DNA of 64,000 nt from Mycobacterium saskatchewanense (GTDB taxonomy: Bacteria; Actinomycetota; Actinomycetes; Mycobacteriales; Mycobacteriaceae). The stretch is from assembly GCF_010729105.1 (NCBI RefSeq), contig NZ_AP022573.1, forward strand, positions 124,001-188,000. The letters run 5' to 3'. The notes beneath the pieces are model-generated. The model made no database searches. It had not been told where the DNA came from and saw only the letters and a program-made list of their open reading frames with translations. Below are positions 7,196 through 15,437 of the stretch, in pieces. Position numbers and translations under genes: made by a program. The number at the start of each line of letters is the position of its first letter. Position 1 is the first letter of the stretch.

Positions 7196-9870
7196 TGCAG
7201 GCACCCGATCTCGCGCCGGACCGCCTCGACTGCGACGTGCTCGTCATCGGCGGCGGCACCGCCGGCACGATGGCGGCCCTGTCGGCCGCGGAGCACGGTG
7301 CGCAGGTCCTGCTGCTCGAGAAGGCGCACGTGCGGCATTCCGGCGCGCTGGCGATGGGCATGGACGGGGTCAACAACGCCGTCATCCCCGGTAAGGCCGA
7401 ACCCGAGGACTACGTCGCCGAGATCACCCGCGCCAACGACGGAATCGTCAACCAGCGCACCATTTATCAGACTGCCACCCGCGGCTTTGCGATGGTGCAG
7501 CGGCTGGAGCGCTACGGGGTGAAGTTCGAAAAGGACGAGCATGGCGAGTACGCGGTGCGCCGCGTGCACCGCTCCGGCTCGTACGTGCTGCCCATGCCGG
7601 AGGGCAAGGACGTCAAGAAGGCGCTGTACCGGGTGTTGCGGCAGCGGTCGATGCGGGAGAAGGTCCGCATCGAGAACCGGCTGATGCCGGTGCGGGTGCT
7701 GGTGGCCGACGGGCGGGCGGTCGGCGCCGCGGCCTTCAACACCCGCACCGGCGAATTCGTCGCCGTTGGCGCCAAGGCGGTGATCCTGGCGACGGGGGCG
7801 TGCGGGCGGCTGGGCCTGCCCGCCTCGGGGTATCTGTACGGCACCTACGAGAACCCCACCAACGCCGGCGATGGTTACGCGATGGCCTACCACGCGGGCG
7901 CCGAGCTGTCCGGAATCGAGTGCTTCCAGGTCAACCCGCTGATCAAGGACTACAACGGGCCCGCCTGCGCCTACGTGGCCAACCCGTTCGGCGGCTACCA
8001 GGTCAACGCGCGCGGCGAGCGCTTCGTCGACTCCGACTATTGGTCGGGACAGATGATGGCCGAGGTCAAGAACGAGATCGACTCCGCGCGCGGGCCGATC
8101 TACCTCAAGGTGTCCCACCTGCCCGACGAGACGCTGAGCGCGCTCGAGGGCATCCTGCACACCACCGAGCGGCCCACCCGGGGCACCTTCCACGCCAACC
8201 GCGGTCACGACTACCGCACCCACGATATCGAGATGCACATCTCCGAAATCGGTTTGTGCGGCGGGCATTCGGCGTCCGGTGTGTGGGTCGACGAGCATGC
8301 CCGCACCACGATCCCCGGGCTCTACGCCGCCGGGGACCTGGCGTGTGTGCCCCACAACTACATGATCGGCGCATTCGTCTTCGGTGACCTCGCGGGCACG
8401 GACGCCGCGTCGACCTGCGCGGAAGTCTCGGCGCCGCAGCGGCTTCCGGAGGACCAGCTGCGCGAAGCGCACGAACTGATCTACCGCCCGCTGCGGCATC
8501 CGGGCGGGCCGCCGCAACCGCAGGTCGAGTACAAGCTGCGCCGGTTCGTCAACGACTATGTGGCGCCGCCGAAGACGGCGGCCAAGCTGTCGATCGCGGT
8601 GCGCACCTTCGACCGGATGCGCGGCGAGATCGCCGAGATGGGCGCCCGTGATCCGCACGAGCTGATGCGCGCCGTCGAGGTCTCCTTCATCCGGGACTGC
8701 GCCGAGATGGCCGCACGGTCCTCCCTCACCCGCACCGAATCGCGTTGGGGGCTCTACCACGATCGCGCGGATCTGCCCGGGCGCGACGACGCCCAATGGG
8801 GCTATCACCTCAACCTGCGCAAGGGTGCCGACGGTCAGATGGTGTTCCTCAAGCGGCCGGTGGCGCCCTACTTCGTGGCCGTGCCGGAGCTGGACGGCTT
8901 GCCCCCGGCGGACCAGACCGTGCAGGAGGTGGAGCAGCCGCCGCTGGTCGGCGGCCAGGCGCCGGCCAACACGACATCCCGGATCGATGCGCCCGCAACG
9001 CCGTTCGACCCGCCGTCGCCGCGCATCGCCGAGGTGCTCGCCCTTGAGGAGCCGACCATTTCCGGTCTGCGGCCCTACCTGGCCGACCCCGACCCGGGGG
9101 TGCGCCAAACCGCGGTGGCGACGCTGACCGAGCACATCCCGGACGGGTACGCGCCCGCGTTGTTCGCCGCGCTGGACGACGCCGCCGCCGCGGTGCGCCG
9201 CACGGCCGCCGACGGGATCCGCGAGCTGGCGGAGGTGCTGCCCGACCCCTCGGGCGTCCGGGGCCACTTGGCTTCACCTGACACGGTGGTGCGGGCCGCG
9301 GCCGTCTACCTGCTGACCGCCCGCCGGGCCGGCGCGGCCGAGGACTACCGTCACGCCGTCGCCGATCCCGACCACCGCGTGCGCCTCGAGGGCGTGCGGG
9401 CGCTGGTGTCGGTCGACGACGTGGCCGGCGTCGTCGCGGCCGGCGCGGACGAGAACCGCGAGGTCCGCATCGCCGCGGCCGCCGGCCTGGCGACGCTGGG
9501 TGGCGGCGGCGAGGCGGTGCGGGCGCTGATCGGCGATCCCGACCCCCTGGTGCGCGCCGCCGCGCTCGCCGCGCTGGGCCAACTGGGGTGCGACGCAGGG
9601 GATGTCGCGTCGATCGAGTCGGCGCTGCGGGCGCCGGCGTGGCAGGTTCGGGAGGGTGCGGCCCGCGCGCTGGCGGGGGCACCCGCGGACCTCGCCGTCC
9701 CTCGGCTGGCCGAGGCGCTGGGCGACGCGCATCTCGACGTGCGCAAGGCGGCGGTGATCAGCCTGACGCGCTGGGCGGCGGACCCGGCGGCCCGGGACGC
9801 GCTGGGCATCGCGCTGAAGGACGGCGACGCCGACGTGCGGGCCTACGCGCGCCGGGCGCTGGATCGCTGA
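7192..9870 (+). CDS. AprA/FrdA-like FAD flavoprotein fused to a C-terminal HEAT-repeat domain
   Basis: 892 residues from ATG 7192 (4-bp overlap with the ATPase). The N-terminal FAD fold has LVIGGGTAGTMAAL (GxGxxG at about 20-25) and a second nucleotide signature ATGACGRLG; IPGLYAAGDLACVPH is the usual C-terminal FAD-contact block of the succinate dehydrogenase/fumarate reductase/AprA family. NGPACAYVANPFGGYQVNA and DYWSGQMM look closest to adenylylsulfate reductase alpha. From about residue 615 the chain becomes a string of about nine short alpha-helical repeats (PDPGVRQTAVATL, DPDHRVRLEGVRALV, DPDPLVRAAALAAL, DAHLDVRKAAVISL) of the PBS-lyase HEAT type, an unusual fusion. With the ferredoxin at 3933 it could form an oxidoreductase acting on the imported compound. 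Substrate unknown. Confidence 0.85.
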   Translation: MMQAPDLAPDRLDCDVLVIGGGTAGTMAALSAAEHGAQVLLLEKAHVRHSGALAMGMDGVNNAVIPGKAEPEDYVAEITRANDGIVNQRTIYQTATRGFAMVQRLERYGVKFEKDEHGEYAVRRVHRSGSYVLPMPEGKDVKKALYRVLRQRSMREKVRIENRLMPVRVLVADGRAVGAAAFNTRTGEFVAVGAKAVILATGACGRLGLPASGYLYGTYENPTNAGDGYAMAYHAGAELSGIECFQVNPLIKDYNGPACAYVANPFGGYQVNARGERFVDSDYWSGQMMAEVKNEIDSARGPIYLKVSHLPDETLSALEGILHTTERPTRGTFHANRGHDYRTHDIEMHISEIGLCGGHSASGVWVDEHARTTIPGLYAAGDLACVPHNYMIGAFVFGDLAGTDAASTCAEVSAPQRLPEDQLREAHELIYRPLRHPGGPPQPQVEYKLRRFVNDYVAPPKTAAKLSIAVRTFDRMRGEIAEMGARDPHELMRAVEVSFIRDCAEMAARSSLTRTESRWGLYHDRADLPGRDDAQWGYHLNLRKGADGQMVFLKRPVAPYFVAVPELDGLPPADQTVQEVEQPPLVGGQAPANTTSRIDAPATPFDPPSPRIAEVLALEEPTISGLRPYLADPDPGVRQTAVATLTEHIPDGYAPALFAALDDAAAAVRRTAADGIRELAEVLPDPSGVRGHLASPDTVVRAAAVYLLTARRAGAAEDYRHAVADPDHRVRLEGVRALVSVDDVAGVVAAGADENREVRIAAAAGLATLGGGGEAVRALIGDPDPLVRAAALAALGQLGCDAGDVASIESALRAPAWQVREGAARALAGAPADLAVPRLAEALGDAHLDVRKAAVISLTRWAADPAARDALGIALKDGDADVRAYARRALDR

Positions 9871-9887
9871 TGGCCGGCAGTCATAGG

Positions 9888-9914
9888 ATACCGATAGTTA
9901 CGTAATAGAGGTAT
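9888..9914. promoter_or_regulatory. imperfect palindrome in front of tetR, candidate operator/promoter
   Basis: The 27-bp segment starts ATACC and ends GGTAT, with TAGTTACG and CGTAATA mirrored around the centre. TATAGT at 9912-9917 could be a -10 box, 7 bp before the GTG start, so transcription would be nearly leaderless. Such a site is typical of TetR autoregulation; binding is inferred. Confidence 0.5.
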
Positions 9915-9924
9915 AGTCGCGCTG

Positions 9925-10518
9925 GTGAGGTACCCACCGGACCAGAAGGCCAAGGCGCGCGCCGCACTGGTGCGTGCCGGCATGCGATCGATGAAGGTGT
10001 CCGGTTTCAACGGCATTGGGGTGGACGGGCTCGCCGCCGCGGCGGATGTGACCTCGGGAGCGTTCTACTCCAATTTCGCCAACAAGGAAGCGATGCTCGA
10101 GGCGATCATCGAGGCCGCCGTCGGCGAGCCCTTTCTGTCCGACACGGAGTCCGGCAGCAAGGCCGAACGCGTATCGCGGCTCAAGAGCTTCATCGCGGAT
10201 TACCTGAGCACTTACCATGTGGACAACCCGGGCGACGGTTGCGTGATGCCAACGCTCAGCGCCGACGTCGCGCGGGCGGGGGCGTCGACGCGGGAGGCGT
10301 ACGAGCACAAGATCGCGGCGCTGGCGGACCGGGTGGCGGAGTCGCTCGACGGTGCACGCCCCGATCGGGAGCGCCGGGCATGGAGCATCGTCGCGTTGAT
10401 CGTGGGAGCGGTCTCGATCTCCCGCGCAATGTCGGACGCCGCGACGCAGGCCACCGTGCTCGACGCCGCGCGGCAGACCGCGGACAAACTCGTTTCGCCC
10501 GGCAAGCAACGCAACTGA
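9925..10518 (+). CDS. TetR/AcrR-family transcriptional regulator
   Basis: 197 residues from GTG 9925. The N-terminal helix-turn-helix is clear: ALVRAGMRSMKVSGFNGIGVDGLAAAADVTSGAFYSNFANKEAMLEAII, with the typical G-x-FYSNFANKE recognition helix. The C-terminal ligand domain contains DGCVMPTLSADVARAG, a pattern of the subgroup that includes AcrR-like regulators with a conserved core cysteine. It is preceded by its own palindrome and followed, after 251 bp, by a hydrolase gene with another palindrome, so it may control itself and that gene. Effector unknown. Confidence 0.88.
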   Translation: MRYPPDQKAKARAALVRAGMRSMKVSGFNGIGVDGLAAAADVTSGAFYSNFANKEAMLEAIIEAAVGEPFLSDTESGSKAERVSRLKSFIADYLSTYHVDNPGDGCVMPTLSADVARAGASTREAYEHKIAALADRVAESLDGARPDRERRAWSIVALIVGAVSISRAMSDAATQATVLDAARQTADKLVSPGKQRN

Positions 10519-10769
10519 TCGGCCGCAAGCGGGCTCGGGCCGCTTGGAGGGCCGCCCCGGGGGGTGCGGGGATCGCCGCCCGCGCGACTCGGTGAGCGCG
10601 TTTTGACCGATATCGGGCCCTTGCACTTGCCCCATGCGGCGCGTCGCGGGCCGGTCCACGGCGCGCGCCGCTACCTGGCTGTCGAACGGGGCCGCTATCG
10701 GGGCTAGCCATTGGAGAGCGGTCGTTATATAGTGACCGTTATCTTATGATCCCGACGGAAGGCAATCTA
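10519..10769 (+). promoter_or_regulatory. 251-bp intergenic region with a 20-bp palindromic promoter element
   Basis: Most of the gap shows no convincing coding potential. Near its end CGGTCGTTATATAGTGACCG (10719-10738) is palindromic at 16 of 20 positions and contains TATAGT (10728-10733), a likely -10 box. The preferred start of the hydrolase (10770) lies 31 bp further on. A TetR-type operator overlapping a promoter is the simplest reading, with the upstream TetR the obvious candidate. Confidence 0.5.
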
Positions 10770-11693
10770 ATGGCAAGCAGGCAGGCGGTCGAATTCGCCG
10801 ATTTCTTGGCGGAGGTCGGCAGGCGGTCCTCGAATCCCAATTTCGAACTGGAGACGATTCGTGACGTCACCGAGAACATTCATCTGGCGACGAAGGAGCC
10901 CGAGGGGGTCACTTACGCCGAGGTGGATGCCGGCGGGGTCGAGGCCATGTGGTGCATTCCCGTCGACAGTGACCCGGAATCGGTCCTGCTGCACACCCAC
11001 ATGGGTGGCACCGTGGTGATGTCGATGCACTCCGACCGGAAGGCGGCCGGACACCTCGCGAAAGCGGCCGGCGCCCGGTCGCTCGTGCTGAACTTTCGGC
11101 GTTCCCCGGAGCAAAAGTATCCGGCGCAGGTCGAAGACGTGGATAACGCTTACCGCTGGCTGCTCGCTCAGGGCTACCGGCCCAACAAGATTGCCAGTGT
11201 CGGCCACTCGATCGGCGGGTATCTCGCGGTCGAACTCGCGCTGCGGCTGCGCGATCGGGGCGAGGCGCTGCCCGGTGCCGTGCTGTCCATCTCGCCGTGG
11301 ACCGACGTGACGCTGTCGGGGGAGTCGATCGAAACCAACGCGGGTCGGGACAAGCTGCTCACCCGGGGGTTATTGGAGTTGTTCCGGTCGTGCTGGCTCG
11401 ACGGAACGGGCGTGGAATTCACCGACCCGCGGGTGCATCTGCTCGGTGCCGACCTGTCCGGGCTGCCCCCGACCGCGGTGTACTACGGCGAGTACGAACT
11501 GCTCGCGTCGGATGCCGTCGCCTTCTCGCGGCGGGCGCAGGAAGCCGGCAACGACGTCGTCGTCCGGCGGGTCGACGAGGGGCAGCACTCCTTCATCATG
11601 GGGGCGGGCCGCGTCGAGGAGGTCGACCGCGCGATCGCCGAAATAGGCCGCTGGCTGCGCTCCGCGCTCGGAATCCACTCGGCCGTGGCCTGA
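10770..11693 (+). CDS. alpha/beta hydrolase fold-3 esterase/lipase
   Basis: 307 residues from ATG 10770, chosen over ATG 10746 because GGAAGG sits 8 bp upstream. Features are the oxyanion segment HTHMGGT (variant of HGGG), nucleophile elbow GHSIGG, an acid in the YELLASD block and the histidine in DEGQHSF, giving a complete Ser-Asp-His triad. This is the hormone-sensitive-lipase-like group common in mycobacteria. It is followed 5 bp later by the amidase, so the pair is probably cotranscribed and may act on an ester and amide of the same compound. Substrate unknown. Confidence 0.85.
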   Translation: MASRQAVEFADFLAEVGRRSSNPNFELETIRDVTENIHLATKEPEGVTYAEVDAGGVEAMWCIPVDSDPESVLLHTHMGGTVVMSMHSDRKAAGHLAKAAGARSLVLNFRRSPEQKYPAQVEDVDNAYRWLLAQGYRPNKIASVGHSIGGYLAVELALRLRDRGEALPGAVLSISPWTDVTLSGESIETNAGRDKLLTRGLLELFRSCWLDGTGVEFTDPRVHLLGADLSGLPPTAVYYGEYELLASDAVAFSRRAQEAGNDVVVRRVDEGQHSFIMGAGRVEEVDRAIAEIGRWLRSALGIHSAVA

Positions 11694-11698
11694 CAGCC

Positions 11699-13129
11699 GT
11701 GCAGCCGTTCGAGCTGACCTTGGCCGCGGCCGCCCAACAGATCAGGGCCAAAGCACTGTCGCCCGTCGAGTTGACCGAGTCGGTGCTGGCCCGCATCGAG
11801 GTGGTTGACCCACCGATCAACGCGTTCAGCAAGGTCACCGCGGAGCTGGCCACCGCGGCGGCGGCGCGGGCGGAAGGTGAGATCGCGGCCGGCCGATATC
11901 GCGGACCCCTGCACGGAATCCCCGTCGGGGTCAAGGAGATCTACGACATGGCCGGCGTGCCGAGCACGTCTAGCTCGCGCGTCCGAGCGCATCACATACC
12001 CCGCGACGACAGCGCCGTCGTCGCGGCGCTGCTGGCGGCCGGTGCGGTGGTGGTCGGGCGGACCCACAGTCACGAGTTCGCCTTCGGCGTCGTCACTCCC
12101 CAGACCCGCAACCCGTGGCGTCCGGACCGCATCGCGGGAGGGTCCAGCGGTGGATCGGCGGCGGCCGTCGCCGTCGGGGCGTGCTTCGTCGGGTTGGGCA
12201 GCGATACCGCGGGCTCGATCCGCATCCCCGCATCGCTGTGCGGCATCGTGGGGCTCAAACCGACATACGGTCGCGTATCCCGCACGGGCGTAACGACGTT
12301 GGCGTGGTCACTGGACCACGCCGGCCCGCTGACGCGCACGGTCGAGGATGCGGCGTTGGCGATGCAGGTGATGGCCGGGCACGACCCCCGCGATCCGGGT
12401 TCGGTGGACGTCGCGGTGCCCGACTTTTCGGCCGGATTAGGGCGCGATGTGGCCGGGATGACGGCCGGCGTCCCGGTGAACTTCTTCACCGAGCGCGTCG
12501 ATCCGGAAGTCAGGAATGCCGTCGAAGCGGCCTGCGCTCGGCTCGCGGATCTGGGTGTGCGGCTGCGAGAAGTCCGGCTGCCCCTGACCGATGAGGTGGT
12601 GGCTGCCCAGTTCGGAATCTTGCAGCCCGAAGCCGCCAGTTATCACCGGCAGATGCTGAGCGAGCACGGCGACCTCTACACCGATGACGTACGACGCGCA
12701 TTGCGGTCCGGCGCGTCCGTATTGGCGACGGATTACCTGGCGGCGCAACGCATGCGGGCGAGCATCCGCCAAGAGTGGCACGGGCTCTTCGACGACATCG
12801 ATGTCCTGATCACCCCGACGGTGCCGGTCGCGGCGATGGACGCAAGCAAGCCGGAGGTGACTTGGCCGGACGGGCTGTGCGAGGGGCCGGCGGACGCGTA
12901 CATCCGGTTCTCCGCTCCGGCGAATCTCACCGGTCTGCCAGCGTTATCCGTGCCGTGCGGATTCACCGGCGCAGGATTGCCGATTGGTCTGCAGGTCATG
13001 GGCCGTCCCTTCGACGAGAGCACGGTGTTGCGTGTCGGGCATGCCTACCAGGCGGCCGCCGGATGGGCGACCACGCCGATCAGTGCCCCGCGTTCTGGCC
13101 GCCGTCGATGTGCAGGACTTCGCCGGTGA
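11699..13129 (+). CDS. amidase-signature (AS) family amidohydrolase
   Basis: 476 residues from GTG 11699. The amidase signature is intact: catalytic Lys in [14 protein letters not shown], and the Ser-rich core [19 protein letters not shown] followed by [20 protein letters not shown] with the cis-Ser and nucleophilic Ser. It would hydrolyse a C-N amide bond; the family also includes GatA, but no gatB/gatC lie nearby and an Asp/Glu transamidation role is unlikely. The last 50 bp overlap the 3' end of the opposing SDR gene, giving an Arg-rich tail ([11 protein letters not shown]) not typical of the family. It follows the esterase gene by 5 bp. Confidence 0.88.
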   Translation: MQPFELTLAAAAQQIRAKALSPVELTESVLARIEVVDPPINAFSKVTAELATAAAARAEGEIAAGRYRGPLHGIPVGVKEIYDMAGVPSTSSSRVRAHHIPRDDSAVVAALLAAGAVVVGRTHSHEFAFGVVTPQTRNPWRPDRIAGGSSGGSAAAVAVGACFVGLGSDTAGSIRIPASLCGIVGLKPTYGRVSRTGVTTLAWSLDHAGPLTRTVEDAALAMQVMAGHDPRDPGSVDVAVPDFSAGLGRDVAGMTAGVPVNFFTERVDPEVRNAVEAACARLADLGVRLREVRLPLTDEVVAAQFGILQPEAASYHRQMLSEHGDLYTDDVRRALRSGASVLATDYLAAQRMRASIRQEWHGLFDDIDVLITPTVPVAAMDASKPEVTWPDGLCEGPADAYIRFSAPANLTGLPALSVPCGFTGAGLPIGLQVMGRPFDESTVLRVGHAYQAAAGWATTPISAPRSGRRRCAGLRR

Positions 13130-13787
13130 CGAACGGCGACTGCTCCAGGTATCGGACGCCGTGGGCGATGTCGGCGATCGTGCCGACGCGATTCTGCGGA
13201 TGCATGTGGGCGTAGGCGGCGTGGACATCGGTTCCCGCGTGCATGGGGGTGTCGATGACGCCGGGGGAGATCGCGTTGACGCGGATGCCGCTGCCGGCGT
13301 ATTCGATGGCGAGTGCCTTGGTGACGGCCGCCACGCCGCCTTTGGACAGGGCCGTCAGTGCCGCCGGGATGCGGGCGTCCGGCTGCTCGACGAGGGCGGT
13401 GGTCAGGCTGACGATGTGACCGCCGTGGCCCTGGTCGAGCATCTGGGCGACCACTCGTTGGGTGAGGTGAAAGAATCCGCCGACGTTGGTCCCCACGACG
13501 AGGCCGAAGTCCTCCGGCGTGTAGTCGGTGAAGGGCTTCGGTATGAAGATGCCGGCGTTGTTGACCAGGGAATCGATGCGCCCGAAGCGTGAGATCGTTT
13601 CGCGGACAATGCGCTCGGCGGTGTCGATGTGGGCGATGTCGCCGGGGACGGCGAGGACGTCGGGCCCGGCACACGGGGCGATGCCGCGGGAGTTGGCCAC
13701 GACGCGGTAGCCCATTGCGCGGTAGGTTTCGATGAGCGCCGCACCGATGCCGCGGGAGGCGCCCGTGATGATCGCGACTTTGGTCAT
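13080..13787 (-). CDS. short-chain dehydrogenase/reductase
   Basis: 235 residues from the ATG at 13787, which overlaps the stop of the upstream nitronate-monooxygenase-like gene as ATGA. The Rossmann motif is TGASRGIGAAL (GxxxGxG), followed by the NNAG motif (LVNNAGIF). The catalytic region reads SLTTALVEQ ... ALSKGG: the expected Tyr of YxxxK is replaced by Leu (TALSKGG), which is odd and may mean a changed or lost activity. The C-terminal ITDIDGGQ-type block ([12 protein letters not shown]) is typical of classical SDRs. Normal length is about 250. Confidence 0.85.
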   Translation of the reverse strand: MTKVAIITGASRGIGAALIETYRAMGYRVVANSRGIAPCAGPDVLAVPGDIAHIDTAERIVRETISRFGRIDSLVNNAGIFIPKPFTDYTPEDFGLVVGTNVGGFFHLTQRVVAQMLDQGHGGHIVSLTTALVEQPDARIPAALTALSKGGVAAVTKALAIEYAGSGIRVNAISPGVIDTPMHAGTDVHAAYAHMHPQNRVGTIADIAHGVRYLEQSPFVTGEVLHIDGGQNAGH

Positions 13788-14845
13788 GGCATCAGCTCGG
13801 CGAGAATGGTTTTGACGGGCGCGGTTCGTGCTTGGCGATATTGGGTTCCCGCCCACAGGCTGGTGCCGTGGGGATCGCCGAGGGCGCTGGCTGCGGCCAG
13901 GATCGGTGAGGTCAGGTGCGCGATCTCGGGGAACCCGAAGACGGCGTGGTGTTCGTGGTCGCGCACGAATCGGTTGCGCAGCGATCGCGCGTAGCGTCCG
14001 GTGAAGGCGCGGGTGAGCACGGTTTCGGTGAATTGCGGGGCGCCCAGGGCGGCGCGGTGCACGGGGCTGGTTCCGGCCTCGTCGGCCAGGAGCAGTGCGG
14101 TGCCGAATTGGGCCGCGGTGGCGCCCTTCTCGAAGACCCGGTCGACATCGGCGGTGTTGGCCAGCCCGCCGGCCGCGACGACGTCACAGCCGACCGTGTC
14201 GAGCACGCCGGCGAGCAGGTCGTCGAGGCCAACGGAGTCGGGCAGGGCGTGGGGGTTGAAGGTGGCCCGATGCCCGCCGGCGTCGGGTCCTTGTACCACC
14301 AACGCGTCGACGCCGCGGCTGACGGCCTGGTTGGCCTCGTCGACGCTGGTCACCGTGCCGACGACGAGGATGCCGGCCTCCCGGAGTCGACGGCACACCT
14401 CCTCGCTCGGTAGGCCGAAGGTGAACGACACCGCTTCGGGGCGCAGCTCGTGCAGCAGGTCCAGCTTGGCCCGCCAGCCGAAGTCGTCGTGGCGCGGGGT
14501 GCCCAGGGGCGTGGCATAGCGTCCGCCCTCCGCTGACAGCCGGCGCGCGTAGGTCTCCACTTCACCGGGGTCAGCGGGGACATTGTGGGGCACAAAGAGG
14601 TTGATGCCCAAGGGCCCCGCGGTGAGGGCTCGCGCCGCGGCGAATTTGTCGGCCAGAGTCTCTGCCGGAATCAAGCCACCGGCCAGGAATCCCAGGCCGC
14701 CGCACTCCGCAACCGCGGCGGCCAGCGCCGGCGTCGACGGGCCGCCAGCCATCGGCGCCGAAACCGCCGGCACCCGCAGATCCCTCAAAGCGAAGCGCCC
14801 TAGCAAGTTTGCGGACTTACCGGGCGGGCACAATGCATCACGCAA
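13784..14845 (-). CDS. nitronate monooxygenase-like (2-nitropropane dioxygenase family) flavoprotein
   Basis: 353 residues with the upstream-most TTG at 14845; a TTG at 14806 is a plausible later start, because family similarity begins around RDLRVPAVSAPMAGG. A TIM-barrel FMN enzyme: APMAGG near the N-terminus, GPDAGGHR (the family's phosphate/histidine motif) and VAAGGLANTADVDRV for FMN phosphate binding. Members oxidise nitronates such as propionate-3-nitronate; several bacterial relatives have unknown natural substrates. It forms a coupled pair with the SDR gene through an ATGA overlap. A strong hairpin lies directly upstream. Confidence 0.82.
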   Translation of the reverse strand: MRDALCPPGKSANLLGRFALRDLRVPAVSAPMAGGPSTPALAAAVAECGGLGFLAGGLIPAETLADKFAAARALTAGPLGINLFVPHNVPADPGEVETYARRLSAEGGRYATPLGTPRHDDFGWRAKLDLLHELRPEAVSFTFGLPSEEVCRRLREAGILVVGTVTSVDEANQAVSRGVDALVVQGPDAGGHRATFNPHALPDSVGLDDLLAGVLDTVGCDVVAAGGLANTADVDRVFEKGATAAQFGTALLLADEAGTSPVHRAALGAPQFTETVLTRAFTGRYARSLRNRFVRDHEHHAVFGFPEIAHLTSPILAAASALGDPHGTSLWAGTQYRQARTAPVKTILAELMP

Positions 14846-14877
14846 GTTGAACGAGCCGAGACTCGGCTCGGTTCAAC
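14846..14877 (-). terminator. 32-bp hairpin between acetyltransferase and nitronate-monooxygenase genes
   Basis: GTTGAACGAGCCGAG is followed by CTCGGCTCGGTTCAAC with one central base; the arms pair completely except for one bulged C. It fills nearly the whole 41-bp gap between two leftward genes. No T-run follows, so it could be an I-shaped terminator for the acetyltransferase, or an operator for the downstream gene. Confidence 0.55.
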
Positions 14878-14886
14878 GCGATCCCG

Positions 14887-15426
14887 TCAGCGCAGCATTC
14901 GTGCGTACAGCAGGCTGTCCTGCGGTTCGGGACCCATGGTGGGGTACACGGCGTGCCGGGCCAGCCGCCCTTCGAGGACGAATCCGGAGTGCTCCAGCAG
15001 CCGCGCCGAGCGCTCGTTCTGCGGGCTGCACGTCGCCCACACGCGATACACGTCGCGGTCGGCCTCCAGCGCCGCCAGCAGCATGTCGAGCACCTCGGAC
15101 ATGAACCCTTTGCCCCACCAGCGCTTCCCCAGGCAGTAGCCGACCTCGACCGAGTGCGACACCGGGCGTCTGCAGCTGGCCAGCCCGATCACGTCGCCGC
15201 TGTGGCGCAGCTCGATCACCCACGTGCGCTCCTCGTCGTTGACGTTGAGCTTCTCGGCGATCACCCGGCGCGTTGCCGCCACGTCTCGATGCGGTGCCCA
15301 CAGCAGGTATTTGGTGACCTCGGGGTCGCGGGCGACCCGCTGGAACAGCGCCCCGGCGTCGTCGAGGATGGGCGGTCGCAGCACCAGCCGGGGTCCGGTG
15401 ATGCGGTCCGGTGGGTAGGCGACCAT
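14887..15426 (-). CDS. GNAT acetyltransferase, RimJ/RimL type
   Basis: 179 residues from ATG 15426; GGAG lies 5 bp upstream, which favours it over the TTG at 15441. The chain begins RITGPRLVLRPP, ends its core with YCLGKRWWGKGFMSEV (the acetyl-CoA pyrophosphate loop, here GKRWWGKG) and NERSARLLEHSGFVLEG, the standard layout of the RimJ/RimL protein N-acetyltransferase group. It may acetylate a protein N-terminus or a small amine; target not predictable. It follows the beta-lactamase-fold gene closely (11 bp), so the two are likely cotranscribed. Confidence 0.88.
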   Translation of the reverse strand: MVAYPPDRITGPRLVLRPPILDDAGALFQRVARDPEVTKYLLWAPHRDVAATRRVIAEKLNVNDEERTWVIELRHSGDVIGLASCRRPVSHSVEVGYCLGKRWWGKGFMSEVLDMLLAALEADRDVYRVWATCSPQNERSARLLEHSGFVLEGRLARHAVYPTMGPEPQDSLLYARMLR

Positions 15427-15437
15427 GGCGCTCCGTC

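Noticed and set aside
6838..9267. Long leftward open frame opposite the AprA-like gene
   Set aside because: Antisense shadow with low-complexity Arg/His content and no motifs.
11699..13129. Amidase as GatA of the tRNA amidotransferase
   Set aside because: No gatB or gatC nearby and the context is an esterase and TetR regulator; a stand-alone amidase is more likely.
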